A stretch of 53,691 nt of DNA from Arthrobacter cheniae (lineage in GTDB: Bacteria > Actinomycetota > Actinomycetes > Actinomycetales > Micrococcaceae). Below, piece by piece: positions 25,125 to 34,206 of the stretch (positions are counted from its first letter, which is position 1; every line of letters begins with the position of its first letter). A program made the translations under genes and the position numbers. The notes under the pieces are model-generated. The model saw only the letters and a program-made list of their open reading frames with translations. It was not told where the DNA came from and ran no database searches. The stretch is from positions 1 through 53,691 of the forward strand of contig NZ_QZVT01000015.1 in assembly GCF_003602275.1 (NCBI RefSeq), read 5' to 3'.

Positions 25125-26543
25125 AATCCGTCCGTTTCACGCCGTAACTTCCTTGGCGGTTCCGCTGCTACCGGTCTTGGTTTTGTTTTCGCAGGATCAG
25201 GCAGTCTCGATGCCTTCATCCGCCCAGCCGCAGCTGCCACAACACGCACCGCGCTCGGTTATGGTGCCCTGGTCGCCGACCCGCAGGGCATTCTCGCTCT
25301 GCCCAATGGCTTCTCCTACAAGCTCATCGCGCGCTCCGGACAAACACCGACAGCGGATGGCGTGCACCCCTCGGACCCAGACGGTATGGGTGTTTTCGAC
25401 GCCGGCAACGGCGGCTCCGTGCTCGTGATCAACCATGAGAACAGCGGAAACGAACCCTTCCCAGTCCCCGTCATTGAGGGTATAACCTACGACCCCGGTG
25501 CCATCGGCGGCACCTCCACCATCACGGTGGATCGAGCCGGCAACCGCCTCGACCAATACACCAGCCTGGCGGGCACCGACAACAACTGCGCCGGGGGCAT
25601 CACGCCCTGGGGAACATGGCTGACCTGTGAAGAGACCGAAAACCGGGCAGGCCAAGGCCGGCGCACCAAGAACCATGGGTACGTCTTCGAGGTGGACCCC
25701 GCCAGCAGGGAGAGCAACATCGGCAAGAGCGCCGTCCCGCTGAAATTCATGGGCCGCTACTCCCATGAAGCCGTAGCGGTTGACCCCGCTACCAGCACCA
25801 TCTACCTGACCGAAGACGCGGGCAATCCCAACGGCTTGTACTTCCGATGGGTGCCACCAGCCAACTTCACTCCCGGCAGGAACGCACTGCGCGAGCTCGC
25901 CCTCTCCCCCGGAGGCGACACGGCAGGTCAACTTCAAGCCATGAGTTGCTACCGGGGCAGCCAGCACATTGCTGATCTCTCCGAAGCAACCACCGTCGGC
26001 ACCCGGCTGAAAGTTGAATGGATCGACGTGCCAGAACGCGACGCAACCACGGTGTCGGTACGGAAGCAGTTCACCAACAACCAGATCACCCGCTCACGCA
26101 AGCTCGAAGGCCAGTGGTGGGCTGACAACGGAGTGTTCTTCGTTGCTAGTTTCGCCCGCCTCGGCGATGGCAGCGTCAACGAGCACGACGGCCAGGTCTG
26201 GTTCTACGACCCCGCCAGCCAAACCATCACACTCAAAACCATCTTCGGTGTGAACCAGAACCCTGACCAGGACAACGGCAACTTCGACGGACCGGACAAC
26301 ATCACCGTCTCAACGCATGGCGGTCTCATCCTGGCCGAAGACGGCAGCGGTGTACCCCACCTCGTCGGTGTGACCTCTGAAGGCAAGGCCTACCCCCTGG
26401 CACGCAACGACTTCAACGACAGCGAGTTCTGCGGACCCGCCTTCAGCTCCGACGGCGACACACTCTTCGTGAACATCCAGTCCCCCGGCTTCACCCTCGC
26501 AATCACCGGACCATGGGGCCGGCCCAGCAACGCCGCCGCTTAA
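25122..26543 (+). CDS. phoX: PhoX-like alkaline phosphatase (DUF839), Tat-exported
   Basis: 473 residues if started at ATC 25122. Tat motif SRRNFLGGSAATGLGFVFAG starts at residue 6. The propeller contains LPNGFSYKLIARSGQ, GSVLVINHENSGNE, GTWLTCEET, FMGRYSHEAVAVDPAT, YLTEDAGNPNGLYF, FDGPDNITVSTHGGLILAED and the closing FTLAITGPWG, covering the metal-cofactor ligands expected of PhoX (Ca/Fe). It hydrolyses phosphate esters outside the cell. Divergent from the HTH-less LacI protein. A strong terminator follows at 26639-26658. Confidence 0.9.
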   Translation: MNPSVSRRNFLGGSAATGLGFVFAGSGSLDAFIRPAAAATTRTALGYGALVADPQGILALPNGFSYKLIARSGQTPTADGVHPSDPDGMGVFDAGNGGSVLVINHENSGNEPFPVPVIEGITYDPGAIGGTSTITVDRAGNRLDQYTSLAGTDNNCAGGITPWGTWLTCEETENRAGQGRRTKNHGYVFEVDPASRESNIGKSAVPLKFMGRYSHEAVAVDPATSTIYLTEDAGNPNGLYFRWVPPANFTPGRNALRELALSPGGDTAGQLQAMSCYRGSQHIADLSEATTVGTRLKVEWIDVPERDATTVSVRKQFTNNQITRSRKLEGQWWADNGVFFVASFARLGDGSVNEHDGQVWFYDPASQTITLKTIFGVNQNPDQDNGNFDGPDNITVSTHGGLILAEDGSGVPHLVGVTSEGKAYPLARNDFNDSEFCGPAFSSDGDTLFVNIQSPGFTLAITGPWGRPSNAAA

Positions 26544-26638
26544 CACCCGACCAGCGATCAATGTGCCTCAGTCATTCCAAGGCCCACCTGCCCGACTCAA
26601 CGCCCGGTGCGTGTGCCCGATATACGGGACACCAAAAG

Positions 26639-26658
26639 GGACCGCCGGTCCGTTTTTT
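26639..26658 (+). terminator. Intrinsic terminator after phoX
   Basis: GGACC GCC GGTCC stem-loop followed by G and six T (26653-26658), about 95 bp after the phoX stop. Confidence 0.75.
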
Positions 26659-26663
26659 GCGTC

Positions 26664-26688
26664 TCGAAAACCTAAAGCTTCTTAAGAC
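26664..26688 (+). repeat. 25-bp repeat matching 6793-6817
   Basis: 23 of 25 bases shared with the earlier site. It contains AAGCTT and CTTAAG palindromes and ends in CTTAAG, a feature of some Tn3-type transposon ends (weak). Confidence 0.5.
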
Positions 26689-26713
26689 CTCCGATCGAGT
26701 CCTGTATCGCACC

Positions 26714-26781
26714 ACCACTCCCCCGGAATCACGGGCCTCTTCTTGTCTCGGAAACTTGTCTCGCCGTGTTTCGTCTCAAAA
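26714..26781 (+). repeat. 68-bp dispersed repeat, copy 2
   Basis: See copy 1 at 267-334; same orientation, five mismatches. Located between the phoX terminator and a membrane-protein gene. Confidence 0.6.
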
Positions 26782-26869
26782 GTCCTCGCATTCAGGGTTT
26801 GTGAGCCAAGACTTCTCTGTCCTGATAACGCACAGGGGATAGTTTCGCCTCGTTGGGTAGGCTTTCGCG

Positions 26870-27481
26870 ATGACGTCATCGCGGGACCTTGTCAGCCACT
26901 CGCTAGCGCAGCGGATTCGTTGGGCTTCGGTGCTGTGCGGGGTGGCTGCACTGGTGATTCTGGTGTTGGGGTGGTGCGGACTGATCTTTGCCCTCGGCGC
27001 GTTTGTCCTTCCGCCATGGGTCGTAGGCACTGTCCTGTCTGCCGTCTCTTTCATCCTCGGTCTTGTCCATCGGCGTCTGGTCGTTGGTGATGACGACCGG
27101 AGAACATCTCCGGGCGGTCGTCGAGTAGCGCCGGTGTGGAGAGCTGTTACGCCGCTGGCTGTTGGCGGGTGCGTCGTCGCGTTCCTCGGAGACGCCGCCT
27201 TCGGTGCTACATATTCGGTCCTTGAACCTTCCGCATCGGGCGGGTGTCGGGCCGTTGCCCGGGAGAGTTCATTTCTCATGGCTGGTGGAGGCCAGGTCTA
27301 TTTAGTGCACCCGGTTGGTGTGGGCTGGCGGACAGGATCGTGGATGTCCGACGATGGTATCCGCCCCATCGACAACGAACAGTACGAGCTGTCCTGGGGG
27401 CTGGGAGGTGGAGCATTGCTGGTGTACGGGGACGGTCGTAATCCTGTTTATCCGAGCTTGCACGAAGTCGCCTGTGACTAG
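26870..27481 (+). CDS. Membrane protein, unknown function
   Basis: 203 residues from ATG 26870. Three hydrophobic stretches: residues 18-44 (ASVLCGVAALVILVLGWCGL), 48-65 and 88-110 (VTPLAVGGCVVAFLGDAAFG). The C-terminal 95 residues, starting after the third segment, are polar (GGGQVYLVHPVGVGWRTGSW) and likely outside. No known domain. Alone, downstream of the repeat. Confidence 0.55.
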   Translation: MTSSRDLVSHSLAQRIRWASVLCGVAALVILVLGWCGLIFALGAFVLPPWVVGTVLSAVSFILGLVHRRLVVGDDDRRTSPGGRRVAPVWRAVTPLAVGGCVVAFLGDAAFGATYSVLEPSASGGCRAVARESSFLMAGGGQVYLVHPVGVGWRTGSWMSDDGIRPIDNEQYELSWGLGGGALLVYGDGRNPVYPSLHEVACD

Positions 27482-27661
27482 ACGCGGTACTGTTCCCGGA
27501 TCCCCCAGCGGCTCGACAGGAATCCTTCCGATCCGGTTACATCGCTCCGCATATCTGCAGACGACATTGAGGGCCGATGAGTTTGCTGTCGCACGACCGT
27601 CTAAGAAGTAGAGAAGAGCCATTCGGTCTGCTTCACAAAATCAATGTCAGGAGTATTCATC

Positions 27662-28063
27662 ATGGCTGCACCCCTCGATTACATCAGCTTCCCTGGAACG
27701 GCGAGGGAAGCACTGGGCTTCTATGCCGATGTTTTCGGAGGCGAGCTGTCCCTGAACTCCTACGAGGATCATGGGAGGACCGACGGACCGTCGGACGCTG
27801 TCGCTCATGGGGTCCTTGATGGTGTTGTTTCCCTCGCGGGCTCTGACACACCAGAAGGAGAGCCCTCGGTGCGATGCGAGGGCCTGGTGCTCTCCCTGCT
27901 GGGCACCGCTGAGCCGTCAGTGCTGCTTGGGTGGTTCGACAAGCTCTGCGTCGGCGGGACGGCGATTGATCCCTTGGTGCAACGGCCGTGGGACGGCGCG
28001 GACGGTCAGGTCACCGACCGACACGGGCTTCGGTGGCTTATCGGCTACGAGTCGAAAGCGTGA
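27662..28063 (+). CDS. VOC (glyoxalase/PhnB-like) protein
   Basis: 133 residues from ATG 27662 (MAAPLDYISFPGTAREALGF). PhnB-type 3-demethylubiquinone/VOC pattern: FPGTAREALGFYADVFGGEL, then GPSDAVAHGVLDG...LAGSD and WDGADGQVTDRHGLRWLIGY. VOC proteins use a paired beta-alpha-beta-beta-beta module; the metal-ligand His/Glu set is not complete here, so a catalytic role is unsure. Its TGA overlaps the GTG of the DinB gene by four bases, so the two are coupled. Confidence 0.85.
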   Translation: MAAPLDYISFPGTAREALGFYADVFGGELSLNSYEDHGRTDGPSDAVAHGVLDGVVSLAGSDTPEGEPSVRCEGLVLSLLGTAEPSVLLGWFDKLCVGGTAIDPLVQRPWDGADGQVTDRHGLRWLIGYESKA

Positions 28064-28539
28064 GCGACGCCCAGCTGCTCGCTCAACTGGCGGGCGAACG
28101 CAGCCACGTACTGCGCACCGTCGAGGGGCTGACTGAACAGCAGATGAGCACGCCACTCGTTCCATCGGGGTGGACCGTGACCCGGCTGCTGAACCACCTC
28201 GCGTTCGACGACGAGATGTTCTGGATCTCAGCCGTCCTCGGCGGTAACTCTGCTGCGATCGAAGCCCTCCATGACGGGTGGCACTCCACGCCCATGACCG
28301 GCTTGGACGCTGTAATCATCTACCAGGATCAGATCACCAGCAGCGACAAGATACTAGCCGGGGTCGATCTGGATGCCCCTCCCCGCTGGTGGCCCCCAGC
28401 CAGCCAGTTCGACCAACCGCCCATGGCAGACGGGCGCGAGATCGTGTTCCGCGTCCTCGCGGAAACCTCTGTCCACGTCGGCCACCTCGACGTCGTGCGT
28501 GAACTCATCGACGGTCATCAGAACGTCGTCGTGAACTAA
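28060..28539 (+). CDS. DinB/DUF664-like four-helix protein
   Basis: 159 residues from GTG 28060, overlapping the VOC stop. LLAQLAGERSHVLRTVEGLT, WTVTRLLNHLAFDDEMFWIS with His as the first metal ligand, and AETSVHVGHLDVVRELIDGH with HVGHLD supply the three-His site of DinB-fold thiol transferases (mycothiol-dependent in actinobacteria). Target molecule unknown. Part of a three-gene VOC/DinB/YCII run. Confidence 0.85.
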   Translation: MSDAQLLAQLAGERSHVLRTVEGLTEQQMSTPLVPSGWTVTRLLNHLAFDDEMFWISAVLGGNSAAIEALHDGWHSTPMTGLDAVIIYQDQITSSDKILAGVDLDAPPRWWPPASQFDQPPMADGREIVFRVLAETSVHVGHLDVVRELIDGHQNVVVN

Positions 28540-28603
28540 CCAACCCACATCTGAAGCAACTCTTGCAGCTGCAGGATCAGCCAAACCACCGAAAGGTCGC
28601 CCG

Positions 28604-28960
28604 ATGCCCGACTTCGCCATCCTCATCTACTCGGACGAGTCCCTCCATGCCCTCGAAGCCGCTGAAGCCGACTTGGAGGAGAACGACCAGCACGCACGGG
28701 ACCTCCAAGCCTCAGGCTCGATGTCCCTCGCCTACGCCCTCACGCCCAGAGCCAACGCGGTCTCCATCCGACACGACGACACGACAGCCGGCCCTTTTGT
28801 TGAAGCCGACCAGTTCGTCGCTGGCTTCTACGTCATCGAAGCACCTGACCTCGGCGCCGCCATAGCCATCGCCCGACTAAACCCGGCCGTTCGCACCAAC
28901 ACCGGAGGCGTCGAAATACGCCCCGTCCATAGCGGCGGGATCATCACCACGAGCCCGTAG
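28604..28960 (+). CDS. YCII-family protein
   Basis: 118 residues. FAILIYSDES (strand 1), DDTTAGPFVEADQFVAGFYVIEAPDLGAAIAIARLNPA and VEIRPVH match the DGPF/YCII fold, with GPF present as TAGPF. These dimeric ferredoxin-like proteins usually partner ECF-41 or SigJ sigma factors; none is beside it here. RBS GAAAGG precedes the ATG. Probably co-transcribed with the two genes before it (gap 64 bp). Confidence 0.85.
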   Translation: MPDFAILIYSDESLHALEAAEADLEENDQHARDLQASGSMSLAYALTPRANAVSIRHDDTTAGPFVEADQFVAGFYVIEAPDLGAAIAIARLNPAVRTNTGGVEIRPVHSGGIITTSP

Positions 28961-29133
28961 AGCGGCCCATAGGCAAAGGATCCCGCGAGTGGTTGGGAGG
29001 GCAGGTGATACCCAAGCCCACAGGTTTGTGTGAAACCGGGTAGTAGAACTCGTTCCATTCGCTCACCGCCGATGGGTGAGATCTCTCAAAAGCCCCGTTG
29101 AACCCGCATCCAAAAGAAGTACCAGAACACCGC

Positions 29134-29151
29134 TGTACAACCGGTCGTACA
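29134..29151. promoter_or_regulatory. res-like inverted repeat before resolvase
   Basis: TGTACAACCGGTCGTACA is an 18-bp dyad with one mismatched pair, 18 bp upstream of the resolvase ATG, the place where resolvase binding subsites normally lie. Confidence 0.4.
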
Positions 29152-29169
29152 AGTGACAGGAGTTCCGGG

Positions 29170-29604
29170 ATGCTCGCCGGCTACATGCTCGTGTCGAAGT
29201 CCGACGGATCGCAGACCACCGACCCGCGACGGGACGCCCTGCTCGAAGCCGGCGTCGACGAGGCCCAACTCTATGAGGATTTCGCCTCGGGCAAGAAGGA
29301 CGACCGCCCGTGGCTGCCTGCTTCAAGGCACTGCGGGACGGGGACACATTGATCATATGGAAACTCGACCGGCTCGGCCGGAATCTGCACCACCTGGTGA
29401 TACAGTCCACGACCTCACCGCCGCGGCGTCGGACTGAAAGTCCTCACCGGGCAGGGCGCCGCGATCGACACCACCACCACAGCAGGAAAACTCATGTTCG
29501 GGATCTTCGCCGCCCTCGCCGAATTCGAGCGGGAACTGATCTCGGAGCGGACCCTCGCCGATCTTGTAGGTTGCGGGTACTCCAGTAGGTTGGATGTTAT
29601 GTAA
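29170..29604 (+). pseudogene. Tn3-type serine resolvase, frameshifted and truncated
   Basis: Reads MLAGYMLVSKSDGSQTTDPR ... VDEAQLYEDFASGKKDDRPW, shifts to ACFKALRDGDTLIIWKLDRL GRNLHHLV, shifts again near 29399 and 29425, and continues VGLKVLTGQGAAIDTTTTAG, KLMFGIFAALAEFERELISE. The catalytic Ser10 region and LDRLGRN motif are present. After ERT near 29552 the resolvase sequence stops and unrelated DNA follows; the HTH is lost. Upstream CAGGAG and a res-like dyad remain. It marks a decayed Tn3-family element. Confidence 0.85.
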
Positions 29605-30469
29605 TCGTTTCGATTTTTCATTGATGACTATCATTGCAGCGGTAATTCCGTCAGCATGAGAGCCTCTCAACGGGTATTTCTCCTCTTGTTGGTTGTAACC
29701 ATCAGCGTGTCCGCGGGCGGCGCAATGTTTAAGCCGGTCTTTCGCTGTAACAGACTGCGGAGGGAGCACCCGCAGTACTAAGTGAGGGAGCATCCACAGC
29801 CGAAGCTGAAGACAGGGACCGACTTGCCTTGAAACTGGTTGCTGCACTCTTGTGATTCAGGCTTTTTTGGAGGATGGTGATAGTCCGCTGGGGAGCGAAA
29901 CAGGTGTGCACGCATCTGCTCGTAACCCTTCTACGGTGCATTCGTGCAGCGCACCGGCCAGCGGATAGGAAATCCCATGGCTCGCACTGTTAGTCGACGC
30001 ACGCACGCAGGCGGCTGGCGGAGCCTTGCACCTCGCTCGCGTGCTGCTCCGGCTCCCGGTTGTCGCGGTTTTAGCTGTCGCCCTCGCGGGCCTCAACATA
30101 CAGGGCGAACACCAGTTATGAAGTGCCACTGACTGCCACAGCTTTGCATGGTGAGGTCGGCGGCAGCCTGTCGCTGGGCATCAACACCACCAGCAGCGAC
30201 GGGGCCGAATTCGGCTCGAGAGGGACTACAACCCCACCAAGGCTAGTGATGCAAGTACAACAACCGTAACTAAGCGCAGCTGGACCAGCTCCAGGATGCG
30301 ATCCTCGACAGTCTCGTGGAAATGATGCTCAGCGAGATCGGCCTGCCGTCCGACAGCGGTGGCCGGCGGCTGGGGGTGTATCCGTCCCCCGACGGATATG
30401 AGCTCAATACAGTAGCTCAGTTCTAGCAGAACCCAGCAGTGCAAACTGATCGGACCACGGGAAAACCTC
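29605..30469. other. Debris region, no intact gene
   Basis: 865 bp after the resolvase breakpoint. Coding-like scraps: a hydrophobic leader MRASQRVFLLLLVVTISVSA from 29656; EGASTAEAEDRDRLALKLVA; FLEDGDSPLGSETGVHASAR; and, just before the lipoprotein gene, QLDQLQDAILDSLVEMMLSE then SGGRRLGVYPSPDGYELN ending at TAG near 30426. They are in different frames and unidentified. They look like remains of one or two secreted proteins. Confidence 0.4.
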
Positions 30470-31825
30470 ATGATCAGCTCACCCAGCGGCCGCCGTAGAC
30501 ACCTGGTGTCTGCGGTGATCGTGCTCCTGCTCCTTACCGGCTGTCTACCCCCGGCCGACCCCGACACCGGCTTTCCGGCTGACATGCCTTCGCCGACGGT
30601 GACACCGCCACCAGCGCCTATCGTGCCAGAGCCGGGCGATGTCGGGGTCGAGGACCCGTCGCACGTGGGGACGCCGTCGCCGACGGGTACCAAGCGGGCG
30701 ACCAGCGCATTGTGGTTCAACGACGGAATCTGGTGGGGGAACCTGTGGGACACCGACAGCTCGGACTTCCATATCTTCAGATTCGATGCCGTGACGAGCA
30801 CGTGGGTCGATACGGGTGTGGCGACGGACCCGCGGGCAAACACGCATCATGACGTGCTGTGGGATGGAACGACGCTGAACGTGGCCAGTTACCGGTTCGT
30901 CAATGACGGGTTGCCGGCCGAACCGAATTACCCGACGACGATGCGACGTTACAGCTACAACGCGAGTACGAAGGCGTACACGCTGCTCAGTGCTACCCAG
31001 ATCAACAACCAGCGCGTCGAGGCCCTGACCATCGACAAGGACTCGACCGGTCGGGTATGGGCGACCTGGCAGCAGGGGAACCGGATCTACCTGAACGTCA
31101 CTGGTACGGATGGCAGGACGTGGGGGACGCCGTTCGCGCACCCCTCGCCATTGAGCAATGTGTCCGTGGACGACACGTCGGCGGTCATCGCTTTCGACGG
31201 GAACAAGATGGGTGTGATGTGGAGCCGGCAGGTCGGCGATGCCACCGACGGCAGGTACTGGAGCCACCACGTCGATGGAGCATCAAATACCGACTGGACC
31301 ACCCCGGTAGCGGCGGTCCTGGGACAGAACAGCAGTGACCACATCAACCTGAAGACGCTGAGCTCCTCCGATGGAAGGGTTTTCGCCGCCATCAAGACCT
31401 CGTTCACGTTCGCGTCCGAACCGCTGATCCAACTGTTGGCACTGAACGGTACGACGTGGACGGCGCACACCATCGCGACCGTGGCGGAATGCCCGAACCG
31501 GATGATCGTCATGATCGACGAGAGCACCCAGATGCTGCGCACCTTCGCCACCTACCCGAAGCCCGATGGCACAACCGACGCTGGTGCCTGCACCAGAACG
31601 GGAGGCGCGATCTACGAAAAATCCACACCGCTGGACGCCATCGACTTCACCACCACGAAAACACCTCGCATCGTCGACGCCGACCAGTATGCACACAACG
31701 TGACGTCGATGAAGCAGAACCTCAACAGTGCCGCGCAACGGACGACCAACAGCGGTCTGCTGGTGCTCGCGGATGTGAACGCCACAAGCCGGTACTGGCA
31801 CTACTACGAACCCGGCGGGCGCTAG
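30470..31825 (+). CDS. Secreted lipoprotein, beta-propeller-like
   Basis: 451 residues. Signal peptide with RRR then LVSAVIVLLLLTGC, lipobox Cys25; a Pro/Thr linker to about residue 75. The remainder repeats short strand motifs such as ALWFNDGIWWGNLWD, RFDAVTSTWVDTGV, HHDVLWDGTTLNVASYRF, VWATWQQGNRIYLNV, SSDGRVFAAIKTSF and GLLVLADVNATSRYWHYYEP, as in sialidase-like or BNR-type propellers. No sialidase Asp-box is clear and no catalytic residues are assigned. It would be anchored to the outer face of the membrane. Confidence 0.7.
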   Translation: MISSPSGRRRHLVSAVIVLLLLTGCLPPADPDTGFPADMPSPTVTPPPAPIVPEPGDVGVEDPSHVGTPSPTGTKRATSALWFNDGIWWGNLWDTDSSDFHIFRFDAVTSTWVDTGVATDPRANTHHDVLWDGTTLNVASYRFVNDGLPAEPNYPTTMRRYSYNASTKAYTLLSATQINNQRVEALTIDKDSTGRVWATWQQGNRIYLNVTGTDGRTWGTPFAHPSPLSNVSVDDTSAVIAFDGNKMGVMWSRQVGDATDGRYWSHHVDGASNTDWTTPVAAVLGQNSSDHINLKTLSSSDGRVFAAIKTSFTFASEPLIQLLALNGTTWTAHTIATVAECPNRMIVMIDESTQMLRTFATYPKPDGTTDAGACTRTGGAIYEKSTPLDAIDFTTTKTPRIVDADQYAHNVTSMKQNLNSAAQRTTNSGLLVLADVNATSRYWHYYEPGGR

Positions 31826-31894
31826 AAGCGGCCGGCAGTCATCCGACCTAGAACAACGACAAACGACGAGCGAGCACCTTCCGTTCTACACCAG

Positions 31895-32928
31895 CTACTC
31901 GACGCCTTCCAACGTGGCTGAAAGCGGCTGAGGTGCCGCTATGCCTTCCAGAAAGGCGTAGCGGCCCGGTCGAGTCTGCACTTTTCCCTGCACCACGACG
32001 GTAGTTCCGCCGTGCATCCACTCGTGAAGCACTCCAAGTTGGTCGGCGCGTACTTGCATTTCCGCACGGCTTTTTCAGCCACGGATCGGGCCCGGGGCTT
32101 GGATGACGATTTCGCCGAGCAACTCACCCTTCACGTACTCGATACGAATTATGGGACCGACGAGCACTCGAAGGGGATCTTGGTTTGACTCTCCTAGTAT
32201 TCGCGCAGCCGCGGTCCCGAGTCGACGAGCTTCGGTCGGTATGGCCACAGACCGCGGCAGATTTCGGCTTACAGGTTCGGCACCAGCCCAGTTGAAGCTG
32301 GTCTCGAGGAACGAAATGTCCGGCTCCGTCGGTGCGGCGGCGACCTTGTTCAGTAATTCCTTTGTGCTACCGGCGTAGACCACGGGGAGCAAGGCCCGCG
32401 GTGTCGGCTCGGTTCCTGGCTTAGCGACCTGACGTTCGAACGCGTCCAGCGCTTGTGCGAGCGTCCGAGTGACTCGCCGCTCATCCGATTCGGGAATCAC
32501 CTGATCGATGCCTTCGAGCGTGGCCTGCTCAAGCGGCTCAGGCTGATTTACGTGCAACAGGACAGGAAAAACGAAGCTGCCAACTTCCGTGTGACCAAGG
32601 CGCGCTTGCGCAGCGATCTCGTCTCCCAGTCGCATTCACTCTGAATCGCATGAAATCAAAGTTTTATGCTCAATCGCTCGCTCGATGTCACGCGGGCTTT
32701 CTTTGAAGGAGCGGCAATGCGTTCGAGTACACCGTCCCACTCAAGAGTGTCGCGTCGTAGCTTGTTCGGCACGTAAAGTTCTGCGGACGCTTTGGGTAGC
32801 GACCAAAGTGCTGCACGATCGCTCGAGCGTACTTTTACCCACTGCCGGCGCAAAAGTTCCGCGGTGATGTCGGAGACAGCGTAGGAAGACGACACGTCGA
32901 AGTGTGGACGGTGTCCGCGAGAACTCAC
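31895..32928 (-). pseudogene. Broken partner gene of DUF4365 protein
   Basis: Two ORFs with one ancestry. N-terminal part (32928 to 32656): ITAELLRRQWVKVRSSDRAA ... SAELYVPNKLRRD. C-terminal part (32635 onward): ARLGHTEVGSFVFPVLLHVN, RRVTRTLAQALDAFERQVAK, ISFLETSFNWAGAEPVSRN, IVIQAPGPIRG, then an in-frame TGA at 32075-32077, after which the same frame continues AEMQVRADQLGVLHEWMHGG to TAG 31895. From memory, intact family members (about 400-500 residues) carry RLGQTE.GS and ELSFSWA blocks with a middle region that is missing here. The ATG overlaps the DUF4365 stop by four bases. Confidence 0.6.
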
Positions 32929-33353
32929 GTCACCACCCCGTCCGCAATGTCGTACGCAAGGTCTCGCCAGTCGTGGATTGATTCGCCTGTGAGGCGGTCC
33001 GAACTCGTGAACACCATGGATGTTACGTCCGTTGCCGCGTCGAACCGACGGCCAAAGGCGACCGTGTTGGGCCGAGTGAAGGCGACGTCATAGTCCAGCC
33101 ACCCCGGGATGTCACTGGGCACTTTGACGACTACGACGATCACGGGCGTGTCACTGATGGTCCATTTTTCCACCCAACTCAGCTCAAGTGGCAAAGTGAG
33201 CCTGTTACCGGCCACGCTGAACTGGGAGGTGCACTTTATTTGTACCCGAACGGGCATTCGTGCGAAGTCGACCGTGCCGTCAATTGCCATAACATCTTCG
33301 TCAATGCTCGTCTCCGTGAACGATGCGCCGACATGTGCGCAGAGAGTCCGCAC
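32925..33353 (-). CDS. DUF4365-domain protein, possible 5' damage
   Basis: 142 residues from GTG 33353. TSIDEDVMAIDGTVDFARM then VRVQIKCTSQFSVAGNRLTL and TPVIVVVVKVP follow the DUF4365 core, an Endonuclease-like fold with D and QxK residues in the PD-(D/E)XK position. An in-frame TAG sits four codons upstream, and coding-like residues continue in another frame (TMVAVHARAQR), so a frameshift may have cut off 10-20 N-terminal residues. Operon with the broken partner gene. DUF4365 proteins often occur in defence-type modules. Confidence 0.65.
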   Translation of the reverse strand: MRTLCAHVGASFTETSIDEDVMAIDGTVDFARMPVRVQIKCTSQFSVAGNRLTLPLELSWVEKWTISDTPVIVVVVKVPSDIPGWLDYDVAFTRPNTVAFGRRFDAATDVTSMVFTSSDRLTGESIHDWRDLAYDIADGVVT

Positions 33354-33684
33354 GTACGCTGCGCCCTAGCGTGCACGGCGACCATTGTCTGTGAAGCCTA
33401 CGTTCGCCGACTTAAGCAGACGACTTGGCGGGAAACCTGCTGCAGCCGTCGTCATGCGTTCACTCTAGAGCGCCCGATGCAGGTCTCGTGTGATTGTCTC
33501 TGCGCGTCGCCTTTGAGTCTCTACGAACACCTGCGAGGCCGTCCCAGTCAGGATGCCGATGCGCGCATGGGCGAATGGCCTTGGCTCGAAAGCTCCTACG
33601 GGTTGAGCCCGATGTACGGCGACGATGGCTCACGCGCCGTCGATTCGCCTGGCCCTCTCCCAACAGGAGCTAGTCTGAGCCACT
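33354..33684. other. Intergenic stretch, no intact gene
   Basis: 331 bp. The left 60 bp may be the shifted N-terminal part of the DUF4365 gene. Nothing else recognised. Confidence 0.3.
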
Positions 33685-34206
33685 ATGACAAGGGTCGACG
33701 GTGCAGTTAGTTACGTCCGGTTCGAGCATGTTGCCCCGGACGAAACTTGGGCTGAGATCGCGGATCTCTTCGTTTCGAGCTTCGCGGCCGCTCCTTACAA
33801 TGAATCACCAAGCGACCTGCAAAGCATCACTCAATGGGCCCCCGACCAACTTGCTAGTCCTGGTGGGCGCCTTGTAGCGGCGGGCCACGATGGGCATGTG
33901 ATCGGCTTTGCGCTGTCTCAGAGGCTTGACCAGGACATCTCCTGGCAGCGACGACTAGACGCAATGCCGACAGCGCGAGACGCGGCAATCACGCCGTCGA
34001 GAATCGTTATCGTCCAGGAACTAGCTGTCGACGAACGCTTTCGAGGCCGTGGGATAGCTAAGCAGTGCATTCGCGAACTCCTCTCGGACCGAACCGAACA
34101 CCATGCAGTCCTAGGCGTTTTCGGCCAAACACCCCAGGTACGAGAGATGTATACACGATGGGGTTTTCAGAGCTTGGGACCTCTCCCATTTACGGCGGAA
34201 CCGTGA
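33685..34206 (+). CDS. GNAT family N-acetyltransferase
   Basis: 173 residues. IVIVQELAVDERFRGRGIAKQCIRELLSD (residues 112-140) is the acetyl-CoA binding segment with RGRGIA; AVLGVFGQTPQVREMYTRWG precedes the final strand, as in the subgroup where the C-terminus reads YxRWGF. N-terminal ETWAEIADLFVSSFAAAPYN is typical. Substrate unknown. Monocistronic. Confidence 0.85.
   Translation: MTRVDGAVSYVRFEHVAPDETWAEIADLFVSSFAAAPYNESPSDLQSITQWAPDQLASPGGRLVAAGHDGHVIGFALSQRLDQDISWQRRLDAMPTARDAAITPSRIVIVQELAVDERFRGRGIAKQCIRELLSDRTEHHAVLGVFGQTPQVREMYTRWGFQSLGPLPFTAEP

Noticed and set aside
26664..26688. Full Tn3 terminal inverted repeat
   Set aside because: The CTTAAG end is suggestive, but the outer GGGG bases and the rest of a 38-bp IR are not present; kept only as a repeat.
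30545..31270. 241-residue minus-strand ORF opposite the lipoprotein
   Set aside because: Arg/His/Val-rich antisense shadow; the plus strand has a signal peptide and a lipobox.
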